From Perkinsus marinus ATCC 50983 (taxonomy: Eukaryota; Perkinsozoa; Perkinsida; Perkinsidae), in assembly GCF_000006405.1 (NCBI RefSeq), contig NW_003207237.1, positions 6,071 through 70,070 on the forward strand: a DNA stretch of 64,000 nt, read 5' to 3'. Positions 1-9,114 of this stretch are shown here, piece by piece (position 1 is the first letter of the stretch; every line of letters starts with the position of its first letter). The position numbers were made by a program, and so were the translations under genes. The notes under the pieces were generated by a model. It worked only from the letters and a program-made list of their open reading frames with translations. It was not told the origin of the DNA and did no database searches.

Positions 1-478
1 AACCACTGATAATGATAGCTAGTATACCAATAACCCAGCCACATCTTGATACAGAATAAGCAAGGCCAAGCATACCAACACCAATCATAGTCTTTGATAA
101 TACTGTCCAAAGGGAGAGTATAGATCCGCTCGGTTCTGGGACGGATCCTTCGGCTCCCTCATCAGGAGATTCCACAACCTTTCCTCCTCTATCGGATGCG
201 GTAGCTGCAGTGGCATCCTCAGTAGAAGATGTTGATCGCTTCATACCACTAATGGTTGCAACCCGACTAGGCCTCCGCGTGAGACCCCCACTAGTCGCAA
301 GGCTAGCTGCTATTGAAGAGTGCCTAGACGAAAGGGGCGAGTCTGAGGTCGCTGATGTCGTTGAAGAAGCGGCTGTCGGGAAGTCTGTCACATTGTTCGT
401 TGGTGTAACACCAACACTGAACATTGCCGAAACACCACTCGAATGCCGGGGACGGGTTCCGTCGGTTGCCTCATTCAT
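1..478 (-). CDS. Amino-acid transporter (AAAP/SLC38-like), N-terminal part, cut by window edge
   Basis: An open frame of 159 codons runs from an ATG at 478 to the window edge without a stop. The first ~120 residues are a Ser/Thr/Ala-rich, probably cytosolic tail. Near the end comes a segment like the first transmembrane helix of the amino acid/auxin permease family: residues around SKTMIGVGMLGLAYSVSRCG and then a hydrophobic WVIGILAIIISG stretch. The family's typical first helix reads KTMIGAGILALPYAFSRSG, so the match is close. Members carry amino acids, often with protons or sodium, across plasma or lysosome/vacuole membranes. The substrate cannot be told from this fragment. The long low-complexity N-tail is common in protist members. 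Family assignment is by remembered motif only. Confidence 0.75.
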   Translation of the reverse strand, partial: MNEATDGTRPRHSSGVSAMFSVGVTPTNNVTDFPTAASSTTSATSDSPLSSRHSSIAASLATSGGLTRRPSRVATISGMKRSTSSTEDATAATASDRGGKVVESPDEGAEGSVPEPSGSILSLWTVLSKTMIGVGMLGLAYSVSRCGWVIGILAIIISG

Positions 479-2317
479 TGAGACTCAGTACTTGGGGAAA
501 TAAATCCTAATTCAACAATAGTAGAAGTGGAGGAGGATTGGTCGTTCCTCCATGAACCACCTCCCTTCGAACACGACATAGTTGTGCATCAAGAAATCAG
601 TACCACTGGTTTAGCATGTAGGACTCTACCCTTCATGGGAATATGCCACGACCACTCTCAGGAATCGCGTTTCATAACCTATCCAATTACACTGTCCGAT
701 ACTACCTCAAGGGGGGAGCTACCCCACTCGAAGTTTATTCAGTGAGTGTGGGTCCATTAGTCCAGTGCGCTTGTTCCATCATAGATCACTATCAAGACAA
801 ACCGTGTGTATTATGAGCTACCTATTGTGTAAGAAGAGTTCCTAAAATGAACTCACTTAAACGCTGCTCCTCATCTACCTATGAAGATCTCCAACATCCG
901 GAAGGCCATACGGGGTTCAATGAGCCGCAGCCAAGCTTCCCTCTCGGATTTGAACCCACAACCTGAACATGATTGGATAAGACGTAGGAGCACATGAATC
1001 ACCAGAAGTGTGAGGGGGACTAACACAGGAACATCTACTTTCAAAGGCACATTGTGTTACACTCACACTATACCCAGAATAATAAGTGCGATGATGCAAC
1101 CCTTGAAGAGGGTCAAAGTTCTATGAAGCTCACTTTCTAGAATTGGATTGGCCCTTCCCCAACCATCAATGGATCGATCTAGTGGGCGCGCGCTAAGTAC
1201 AAGCCAAGGAGCCATTCCGAACTGAACTAAGTACCCTGTGATGAATGGGCTGTGAAGGTCTCCCAAGAGAGCAAGTTCACGGATAGCCGAAAGACAGATG
1301 ACGGAATTTCAAGAGAAAAACAAGACGTCAAGTCGTTGCTAAAGCAGTGATCCAGTCTGATCACCTTCGGACCACACACCCAAGTACAGAGAAAGTTCCC
1401 CCAGAGTGCTTGAGACTTCCTGTTGGAAACCCTCAAGCACTCTTAGTTAGGCATCAGACGAGCTATCTTGGGTGTGACGGTGTTTATATTTTTTTTCTAT
1501 CTGAGATGGGGGGCATTCACCCGGGATCTGCACGGTGGCTGATTGGTATAGCCGTGTTTTATCCCGGGCACTGAATGCGTCACGGACGTGGACTGCTTCC
1601 CACATGGGTTTGTGAGATCCACCCTCGTCCGTGACATATTGCCAAAACTCCCATCACAGAACCTCCATCAACTGCGAACGGCATGACGTGAGGGATTGTT
1701 CTCGTTATATGGAGTGTCTGGACCGTGAAACACGACATTTAACAGGTTCTAAGCTATGAATTCTAAATCTGAAATGAGAGTTTTCATTCGAAGCCTTCCA
1801 AGCCTCTGCGAGAGTTGGCTGTCCGTTTAAAGCACACCGAGTCGTTCACGGCTCCTGTCAAACTTCACACTCTCTTACCTCGAGTAATCGATTAACGCCA
1901 GGGAGTTGGAATGATGGTGGAACTCTACCACAGCGTCCCATCGTTGGAGATAAGTAAAGATGTTTCTGATCTTGCAGCCCTACTGCACTAATGATATATG
2001 GAGGGTGTTTCTAATTGGCTGGTCTTCATAGTTAACAAGTTCCAGGTGAAAGGCACTATGTAATCGAAAGAAATGTACGAATGCATCCATTACACAAACA
2101 CAAAAAACCCCTCATACAAACGTTATATATCGTCAAGTTCATCAAGCATTCCATAAATCGTGTCGGCACCAGCTGTCTCCGCCACCATCACAGTACTCTC
2201 GACCGACCTGAAATGATCAGGAAAGACTGCTAAATTGGTTCGAAATGAGTACGTCCCAGCTGCTTGGAGGAATCACCCCGAGTGAAAGGCATCCAAAATT
2301 ACTCCAAGCAGTCGAGC
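479..2317. other. Gene-poor stretch between divergent/tandem minus genes
   Basis: About 1.8 kb in which I see no frame with convincing protein character; the open frames are short, mostly without ATG or compositional bias. It holds two adjacent inverted repeats at 1520-1635 (separate entry). It must contain the promoter of the transporter gene (reading away to the left) and the 3' end region of the SPRY gene. Confidence 0.5.
1520..1635. repeat. Two adjacent nested inverted repeats (possible structured RNA or small element)
   Basis: First hairpin: 8-bp arms CCCGGGAT (1520-1527) and ATCCCGGG (1561-1568), with a second inner pairing CACGG/CCGTG inside. Second hairpin: 10-bp perfect arms GTCACGGACG (1579-1588) and CGTCCGTGAC (1626-1635), with GTGGA/TCCAC and CCCACATGGG nested inside. 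Only 10 bases separate the two. No tRNA cloverleaf or known snoRNA/snRNA box set was recognised. Confidence 0.4.
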
Positions 2318-3745
2318 TTACTTGGGATCATCAACGGGTGGTGCTGCCCTCGGCCAACATTCATCATAGCATGGCACATCGATCTCCAAGCTCGCACATT
2401 GGCCACTGAGCATCGACAAGTCGGCAGGATCCTCAACGATATCATCAGAGTCTCGTAGTCGTGAACCTGAGTAGATGATCAACCCCACAGCTGCTAAATA
2501 GGTCGTACGTTTCGTCTCAGGCTCCTCATGCATAGCCTTAATCCAGTCATCAAACACTCTCTGCGACACTTCCCGGCCACCAATAGTAGCATGTATGACT
2601 TTGACACCTTTTGATTCCACTGGCAGTGACAAACTCGAGTCACTTGCAGCCGTGATCATTCGACGTAGACGCGAGGCAGCCCCTGCTCGCTCGTGAAGTG
2701 TTCTCACCGAGTCTGGAAGCACCACAGTGTACTGTATGGTGACACTCATGGGGACCACAGACCGCCGGAGCCATCTTCGATATGATTCCAACAAGTGGCA
2801 CGAATCGAGTATGACGGCATTGCATGAGGGCCATCGCTTTGCCATCTTCCGGAGTTGTTTCCAAACAAAAACGGCATGATGACGACGCCAATTCTTAATT
2901 GGCGGCTCGTGAGCGAGCATAATCTCGTCAAACGCAACTTTTTCAGACTTGCCAGCGTTCGGGTTCTTGGCATCTCCATCTAGACAGGCACGGCTGAGAA
3001 TCGATCTCTCAGAAAGGTCCAGGAGTACCCCAGTGATATTGCCTGCTGCTAAAGTCTTATTAAGCTGGAATGATTTGCCACTCAATGGAGGCCCGCATGA
3101 GCAGTAGACTGTCCTTGGAGATCCCAAAGACATAGAGCCAACTTGGAATGGAGGGATCGACTTGGCATCCATGTTTGTGACTTTGCAATCACGAAGCGCG
3201 ACATAGGGAATCCAAATACAATTCTTTGTGAGTTGCCATGTGGGTATCTGTATCTTCTGTGTATTGTCCAGACCCTCGAACCACACTTTGCCATCCTTCA
3301 GGCTGAGCTCAGCACTGACCATAGTCGGATCATGAGTACGCACACCCCCGATGGGACTCGACCATAAGATGATCTGTGGATCAGTGTTGGATGATTTACC
3401 CAGTCGTCCGGTTCGATAGTCGATACACAGGATGCAAGAAGTAGCATTAGTTGTACTATGAGGCACTGCAGCAAAGCCAATTATAGCATCGCTCCGTGCT
3501 TCTGGACTGGGATGCACTTCGACGTTATATCGAAATCTGAAAGTGTGGTGGTCAATCATCGTGAGTAGAAACCTTGCATCTTACTTTCCAGATCTTTCGG
3601 TGGATCGAACCCCCCAGTTCCCTAGTGCCACTCCCCATATCGGATAGCCGAACCCGATGGACTCTCGGCATTGCATTGACTCATCTTCTATCTCCACCCA
3701 AGGGTCGCTCCAGTCCTTTGAAAACCACGGCCGGTCAGATGACAT
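2318..3745 (-). CDS. SPRY domain + P-loop kinase-like protein, hnRNP U-like
   Basis: Two exons, 3585-3745 and 2318-3536, joined across a 48-nt GT-AG intron, give 459 residues. Splicing restores the start of a SPRY domain: exon 1 carries GFGYPIWGVALGNWG and exon 2 continues with FRYNVEVHPSP, then IIGFAAVPHS and the SPRY-like LSLKDGKVWFEG. A nucleotide-binding segment follows (CSCGPPLSGKSFQLN, Walker A-like) and later NAVILDSCHLLESYRRW, which lines up with the hnRNP U segment reading NFILDQTNVS. SPRY followed by a polynucleotide-kinase-like P-loop is the hnRNP U/HNRNPUL order; the SAP and RGG parts are not seen. In animals these proteins bind RNA and chromatin in the nucleus. The Walker A has PLSGKS rather than GxGKT, so ATP binding is uncertain. 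An ATG at 3559 exists but would lose the SPRY start, so 3745 is preferred. Confidence 0.6.
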
Positions 3746-4731
3746 CCAAATGAGATGATAACTGAGATGAATACATTGAGAACGGTGACATTCAATACCA
3801 CGAATACGAGCTAGGAGTTCTATTGTTGAATATTGGAGAAACAGCTGTTAGGACTTAGAAACGGCATACCAAGGATCCTGGTGCCAAAATAAGTACCATG
3901 GCAATGAAGACAACGAAACACTTGAAAGGGTATCGTTCATGGACGCAATACAATGTCTTTCCTTTCCCCAGATGCCTCATAGCAAATAAAGCCTTGGCGT
4001 TCAAGAAGATGCGCCTCCTGTACTGATCACAGCAAGCGTGAACGTTGTGCACGTTTCACATAGTTGTTGGAGTCCCCTATTCTGCTGTGCCAATGGCTGC
4101 CCGTAACTTCTCGACCTCCGTCCGGTCATACCGCTTTTGGATCTACTGAACTTGTACACGAGCCTAGTGTATTACTAGAATATTAATGAGTTACTAGTAG
4201 AAAATCAGTCTCCTTCAATCAGACCGTTCTCACCCACTTCGTCCGCTCTTCTCGTGTATTCTCTAGATGCTCCTTCGCTTGACCAGCTAGAGGAGCGGTC
4301 TCCCTGCTAATTCCTCAAGGATGGTGCAACTACAGTTACTTGATATCAAAGCTCGGGTGGCCTCTACTGCTCGCAACGGAACTGAACCGCCTCATTTAGG
4401 ATGTGTCGCAGCGGCGGATGCGGTGCGAGATTATCAATACGGTACAATCAGACCTGAGCTTTTCGCAACAACCTCAGCTCTCTATTCCACGCGCACACTC
4501 TCCTTGGCACTCATTCCGACTGAAAATTAATCGAATTCACTCTGCCTAAAGGCCGCTACGACAACAATCTCGGTGATTATAGTGTCGGACTCCGACACTA
4601 TAATCACCGGCAAATCGGTGGCCGTCAAATGCCTTGGAGGTTTTGCCCAGTGCGGGCGAGCGAGATTTTTTACATTTGGTCACCTGCCACGGATTTTGGG
4701 ATCTGCCTCTCCAAGTGAAGTTGCAGACTCG
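3746..4731. other. Intergenic region between divergent SPRY gene and NSUN5
   Basis: Roughly 1 kb upstream of both genes, so it should hold both promoters. One 69-codon open frame with an ATG (4321-4530, +) has an ordinary composition and may be a small protein or upstream ORF, but nothing supports a function. The palindrome at 4571-4609 lies here. Confidence 0.4.
4571..4609. repeat. Near-perfect 39-nt palindrome upstream of NSUN5
   Basis: Arms of 19 bp (CGGTGATTATAGTGTCGGA and its exact reverse complement) meet at a single central C (4590). It lies 123 bases upstream of the NSUN5 start codon, so it is in the promoter or 5' UTR. As RNA it would fold into a long, practically loopless hairpin. 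Confidence 0.85.
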
Positions 4732-6164
4732 ATGTCGTTACTGTACAAAGACGCAGCAGCTGTTGTGGATAAAGTCATATCGCATGGTGTTGGCCTTAGG
4801 GAAGCTTTCTACAAGTCTAAGCTGAAGAGTACTAATCCACAGAAAGTCTACGCGTTAGTGTGCAAAACGGTTAAGTCCAGGAAACGTATAGAATCGGCGT
4901 TGCGATCAGCGGGTATTCTGGACACCCTAGGGGATCGCAGTCTCGGCCTCGTCATGGCCTATGACTTGATCTACGGTCAAGGCCTTCGCGGAGGCGGCAA
5001 ATTGGCTCGAGTTTTGAACGAGAAAGCGGCTATTTTGAGGAAGGCGGTTAGCGATGACCAGTCCAGTAGCAGTGAGGATAAGCAGCCTGCTCAGCTCCCA
5101 CGATATGTTCGTGTGAACTTGGCAGAAATCTCCAGGGAAAGTGCTATCGAACAATTAGGCTCAGCTGGTATCAAATCCAAGGCAGATCCACTGATTCCTG
5201 ATGTAATAATCTCAACACTGCCGTCTAAAGATGTGATATGATATTTCAGGTTATAACTGTAGATCCTTGGAATTCCAAGGCGCTCATCGAGTCTCCTCTG
5301 GTCAAAGACTTTACCCTCGTACTACAGGACCGTGGCAGCTGCTTGTCCGCGCACTCTTTGCTGGCCGGCGTTCAGCCAGGAGAGAAAATCACAGTCGTAG
5401 ATGCATGTGCTTCTCCTGGTTCCAAGACGATTCACATGCTACAACTAATGAGGTATCGTAAGATAGAAGGTACTATGGTAGCAATGGAGCTTGATCCTAA
5501 ACGGGCAAAGGTGCTACTGGACCGTCTGGCAAAGGCTGGTTTCTTACCACGAGATGGGACGAGAACTTCTGAAGAAGTTGCTCATCTGTCTGCGGCGCAC
5601 AGCCCTGATATCAATGTTGAAGTACGTGTTGGTGATTTCATCAAGTACAGCTCTGCCGAGGTCACCCATGTAAACTTGGACCCGAGCTGCAGTGGTTCTG
5701 GATTGGTCGATGTTCACGCTGACTCTGAGAGTGTCGGCGCCCAGCGGCTCCGCAAGCTTTCATCATTCCAATGCCGAATGTTGGACCATGCCTTGACGGC
5801 ATTCCCCGCTGTTCAGACCGTGTGCTACAGCACATGTAGTATCAAGAACGAAGAAAATGGCGAAGTTGTGAAGAAAGCTCTTAATAGACTGCAAAGCGGG
5901 TATAGACGGGAGTGGCCTTTTGAAGTGGGGTCCTGTTGGAAGGAGCCGACTCACGGCGCTCGAGACGTTCAAGTTCGACCTGAAGTGGATCACTGTCGGG
6001 GTTTCTATCTCTGCAAACTCGTCAAAGACGCTAGTGTGAAGCGTAGGAGGTCGAGTGACGACGCTACTGGTGTGGGAGAAGTGTCGGCTCCAAGTGCGTC
6101 TAAAAGTAATCCTAAGAAGCACAAGCGCTCTTCGAAGAGCAAGGGCATTACTATTACCAAGTGA
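4732..6164 (+). CDS. NSUN5: rRNA cytosine-C5 methyltransferase, NSUN5/Rcm1 family
   Basis: Exons 4732-5202 and 5250-6164 join across a 47-nt GT-AG intron and give 461 residues. The start MSLLYKDAAAVVDKV matches the NSUN5 N-terminus. Further along are QLPRYVRVNL (the family's LPRFVRVN), LVLQDRGSCLSAH, the SAM-binding motif VVDACASPGSKT, LDPSCSGSG with the motif IV cysteine, and CYSTCSI with the motif VI cysteine used in catalysis; FYLCKL is near the end, followed by a Lys/Ser-rich basic tail typical of nucleolar proteins. NSUN5/Rcm1 makes m5C in the large-subunit rRNA in the nucleolus. The reading frame extends upstream to 4573 only with non-ATG codons, so 4732 is taken as start. Confidence in the family is high because both catalytic cysteines and the N-terminal region agree with NSUN5 rather than NOP2 or NSUN2. 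Confidence 0.9.
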
Positions 6165-6547
6165 TTACTAACGTATTTCATCTACTCCTGTTTTTGTCTT
6201 GTCAATTATCCTCAATAAGAACAAGGATTGCGACACTCAGTCATGTCAAGGGAAATCCCGGCGACTACATACGTGCGGCGAGCGTGAAAACTTCAGTATT
6301 ACTTGTCATCTTGGTGATGTGGTATTACACTATATGAACGGTGGCAATACGAGGCAAGTGAGTTTTCTTTACTGTGTACGGCTCCAAGATTGATGCTGAC
6401 CGACAGCCTGTCGGCGACAGGATTTGGATCAGCCGATGTCCACTATTCAGTAATCACATACAAGTCAATACTGTATCAGTGGAAACAAGCGGGAGTGAAT
6501 GAGAATTGGTGATGTGTTCCATCACCAGGAAAAGCTTCGAAATTCCG
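6165..6547. other. Convergent intergenic region
   Basis: Lies between the 3' ends of NSUN5 (+) and a small minus gene. No coding signal was seen. It contains a 15-nt palindrome at 6400-6414 (CCGACAG, one C, CTGTCGG). Confidence 0.5.
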
Positions 6548-6946
6548 TCAAATCAGGTTCTCAATCGATTCTAAAGTCGCCACCTTCTACACGGGAAAAT
6601 TACCATCAGTGACACGTACATCCTCATTACAGTTCAATATACACATCCTAAAAACTGCTACCATAATTGGTGTAGTAGCAGTGTTGGGTGGTGAGGCTCT
6701 GCCTGGGGTAGAATTGGGCACAGTCGTGCTGTGTGGCGGCAAGTCTATAGGACCAAGGTCGGAACCTACTTGTTGCTGATGAGCCTCATATTTGAAGATA
6801 GAGCCAGTCGAAAGGTTGTCAAGTACTCGCAGCGGTGTTCGAATTGAGGGAGCATCACGATCACTGGAGCCCCCGGTGGGTATACTATCTCGTACAGTAG
6901 CGGTAGTTGAGGACGTAGATGTGTTATCGATATTAGCAGGCATCAT
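6548..6946 (-). CDS. Small Ser/Thr/Pro-rich protein of unknown function
   Basis: Exon 1 (6662-6946) starts with ATG and exon 2 (6548-6586) ends in TGA; the 75-nt intron between them starts GTAGCA and ends GTGTAG, and the splice is in phase. The product is 107 residues: mostly polar and disordered (Ser/Thr/Pro/Asn), then a short amphipathic end KVATLESIENLI. No signal peptide, membrane segment or known motif is seen. The clean second exon with a natural stop argues that it is real; without splicing the frame runs into sequence of different character. It may be a regulatory peptide or a linker-rich binding partner, but I cannot assign a role. Confidence 0.5.
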
Positions 6947-7034
6947 TATCCGGTGTTTTGATATAGTACTATAGTTGTAAATGGCAGAGAAACAATAAGG
7001 GTTTCAGTCGCTCGTTAAGCTCGTGACTATCGGT

Positions 7035-7063
7035 GAGTGATCTCCGACAGTCGGAGATCACTC
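7035..7063. repeat. Perfect 29-nt palindrome with one-base centre
   Basis: Arms of 14 bp (GAGTGATCTCCGAC and its exact reverse complement) flank a single A at 7049. It lies upstream (5') of the minus-strand gene ending at 6548. It shares the TCCGAC/GTCGGA core with the palindromes at 4571-4609 and 6400-6414. Confidence 0.85.
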
Positions 7064-7270
7064 TCTCGTCAACTGATGGCATGGATAAATATCTTTTGTA
7101 TCACTTTTAGTCACTTGAGAGTGATGCAATTAAAGGTTAGACAGTCATTTCAAAAACGAGAAGAGTATGGAGACAAGTATGGTGTCCAGACAGGTAGCGG
7201 CAGCGGGAATTGCAATCCTTGATATTCCCACCAATGATCTCCACCCTATCTTAGAAAGATTCTGAACCCT

Positions 7271-7509
7271 TCAACGTTGCTGCAGCAAGGGTAGGCGCAA
7301 GAGTGAAAATGAGTGGAAGTAATACCCATAGTACAACTTGAGAGCGTTAGACAGCACATACAGCAAGATGAGCACCACTTGCTCAATCGGCGGCAGCAAG
7401 TTTTGGACGGCATCAACAGGAGCTCTCCCCTGTCCAGTAGATATGGCAGGCTAGACTGGACACTCTTTGCCATCAACCATTCATGATAAACGACAGGAGT
7501 CGGGTTCAT
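7271..7509 (-). CDS. Possible small protein with C-terminal membrane helix
   Basis: A minus-strand exon ending with TGA at 7271-7273 encodes a soluble stretch (APVDAVQNLLPPIEQ), one hydrophobic helix (VVLILLYVLSNALKLYYGYYF) and a short tail LLRLPLLQQR. This is the layout of a tail-anchored or single-pass protein. The frame is closed by a stop just upstream, so an earlier exon must supply the start; one reading uses ATG at 7509 and a 43-nt intron (GTCGTT...TCTAG), but I could not confirm it. No family was recognised. The start and the first exon are the weak points. Confidence 0.35.
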
Positions 7510-7664
7510 GAATACAGATACCTCCAAAGTGACCAATCTGTGTTGAGAACAGCCCTGAAGACTGGACTACACAACCAAACAGATGTGAATCATCGGCACA
7601 CGCAATCATGGCATCACAATGCAAACTGAAGCTAATCTGAATTAGATATGGGAATGCAATATAA

Positions 7665-8747
7665 TCAACGAGCAGCTATCAACATGGGAACATTAATAGA
7701 CTGCATCATGTCCGCCCAGACTGGGTTCGTGCTTCCGAATCCCTTGAGGGTAACGGTCATATCTTTGCCGTCTTCCAGGTTCTTGGCAAGAGCCTTCGAA
7801 AACTGAGCGGTAGCTCCACCGAGGGTAAACCAAGTCGCGGTCGCGAACTCAGTGTTTTTTCTGAGCTTGATGCCAAGAGAGCCGACAGACAATATTGCAC
7901 CAACTTCCTCGTCATTCGAGTTTAATGAAGCAAGAAACCTGCCCATATCCCATATAGTGAAGTTGGTTGGGTTGAAGAATTTGAATTTGCTGAGGTAGAC
8001 CGCTTGCTCTATAGTGCTTTGTGCTGGTACGAATTGCATATCGAAGATCCGCGGCTGATAGTCACGGAAGTTGTTGAAGCCCTCGATTTGGATATCTCTC
8101 TTGAGTTCCAAACCGGCCAAAGGTACCCACCAACTCCTACCACCGATATCAGATGCTCTAACTGCAACGACAGAGGATGGCTCAGTGATGATAGCCGAGC
8201 CGAATCTGGTGAATGCCGTCTTGTTTGTAACCACTATGAACACCGTCTCGTTGATGCTGGTGTGGCCACTACCAAGAGACATAACTGGCATCCTTATAGA
8301 CGCGAATCTTGCCTCGTTATAGTACAGATTGACGGTGAATTCATCCAACTTCACCTCGAGGAGTGTCGGGTTATCAACACTGAACACTATGGTGGCACCC
8401 AGACACGCACTAACGGTTGATCCAGCACAAGTTGTAATATTAGTCCCGTTGACGGCGACTGACTCCACGCTTACCATACCATCGTCCAATAGTCCTTGAG
8501 CCAATCTAGGACCAAAGAAGAATGTAAGTAGGAGCGCCACAGTAGCCACAATGGAAGTGCAACTTATAAGCAAGCAGCTCCGATAGCCATTCTTGTCGAG
8601 CCTGCCGAAGCAGTAGCGTTTGCCACCCGAATCGGCTCTAGCTTTGGCTCGGAGCTTCTGATGTCTGCATGCAAGTCGCTCCTTGTATAGTTCCTGTTCT
8701 TCGAGATCCAATTTACTAGGAGTATGCCTTCTGGACCTCCTAACCAT
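7665..8747 (-). CDS. Single-pass membrane protein with LEA-like / DUF3712 ectodomain
   Basis: One uninterrupted 360-codon frame from ATG at 8747. Residues 1-55 are basic and cytosolic. A membrane helix follows (LLISCTSIVATVALLLTFFF, about 58-78). The rest looks like two LEA-type beta-sandwich repeats: ATIVFSVDNPTLLEVKLDEF with FASIRMPVMSLGSGHTSI, then KFKFFNPTNFTIWD. Alternating beta strands, the 'NPT' turn and an outside-facing location match the LEA14/DUF3712 type found in fungi and protists. Many N-x-S/T sites (NGTN, NETV, NKTA, NFTI) fit exposure to the secretory lumen or cell surface. Such proteins may bind lipids or help in stress, but the role here is unknown. No intron is visible, unlike most neighbours. 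Confidence 0.65.
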   Translation of the reverse strand: MVRRSRRHTPSKLDLEEQELYKERLACRHQKLRAKARADSGGKRYCFGRLDKNGYRSCLLISCTSIVATVALLLTFFFGPRLAQGLLDDGMVSVESVAVNGTNITTCAGSTVSACLGATIVFSVDNPTLLEVKLDEFTVNLYYNEARFASIRMPVMSLGSGHTSINETVFIVVTNKTAFTRFGSAIITEPSSVVAVRASDIGGRSWWVPLAGLELKRDIQIEGFNNFRDYQPRIFDMQFVPAQSTIEQAVYLSKFKFFNPTNFTIWDMGRFLASLNSNDEEVGAILSVGSLGIKLRKNTEFATATWFTLGGATAQFSKALAKNLEDGKDMTVTLKGFGSTNPVWADMMQSINVPMLIAAR

Positions 8748-9114
8748 CCCCTATAGTTGTGGTGGAATGTTTGTCATGATGATCATCAGCATGGTCGGAA
8801 TCATAGAGCCTCGAAGCATAGCTGTACTGTGGCATATCCTGGGCATACATCTCATGATCTGGGTTAGCTTTACCATAATACATTTTCAGGTAATCGATGA
8901 TGAGCACTTACAAGCAAAAAGGACGATTCACTGAGAGGCGATTATTGCTGAGCAGTCCCCCCCCTCACATATAACAAAATATGGCAGATCAGACGGTGAA
9001 AATTCCAGTATATCGTTGCAAACACGAGCTCTGATACTTAGGTCCTCACCCATGTGCTGAGACGCGCCAGCTCTTGTGGTGGATTGGCGAGGAACCGGCC
9101 TAGAAATGCAAGGA
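8748..9114. other. Intergenic, no gene seen
   Basis: Holds the promoter of the LEA-like gene and the 3' flank of CSE1. A GTAG...CTAG pair just past the CSE1 stop (9097-9115) could in principle extend that gene by a short exon, but the implied intron would be only about 19 nt. Confidence 0.4.

Noticed and set aside
915-970. GGTTCAAATCC on the minus strand, like a tRNA T-loop
   Set aside because: The five bases on each side do not pair as a T-stem and no anticodon or D arm could be found.
5233-5249. Apparent 17-nt intron (GTGATATGATATTTCAG) in NSUN5, which would be among the shortest known
   Set aside because: A 47-nt intron from 5203 to 5249 uses the same acceptor, keeps the frame, has the usual size for this window, and aligns better with NSUN5 (DPLIPD followed by VIT).
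8493-8504. ATTGGCTCAAG on the minus strand, like the end of a dinoflagellate/Perkinsus spliced leader
   Set aside because: It lies inside the LEA-like coding frame and lacks the rest of the leader; chance match.
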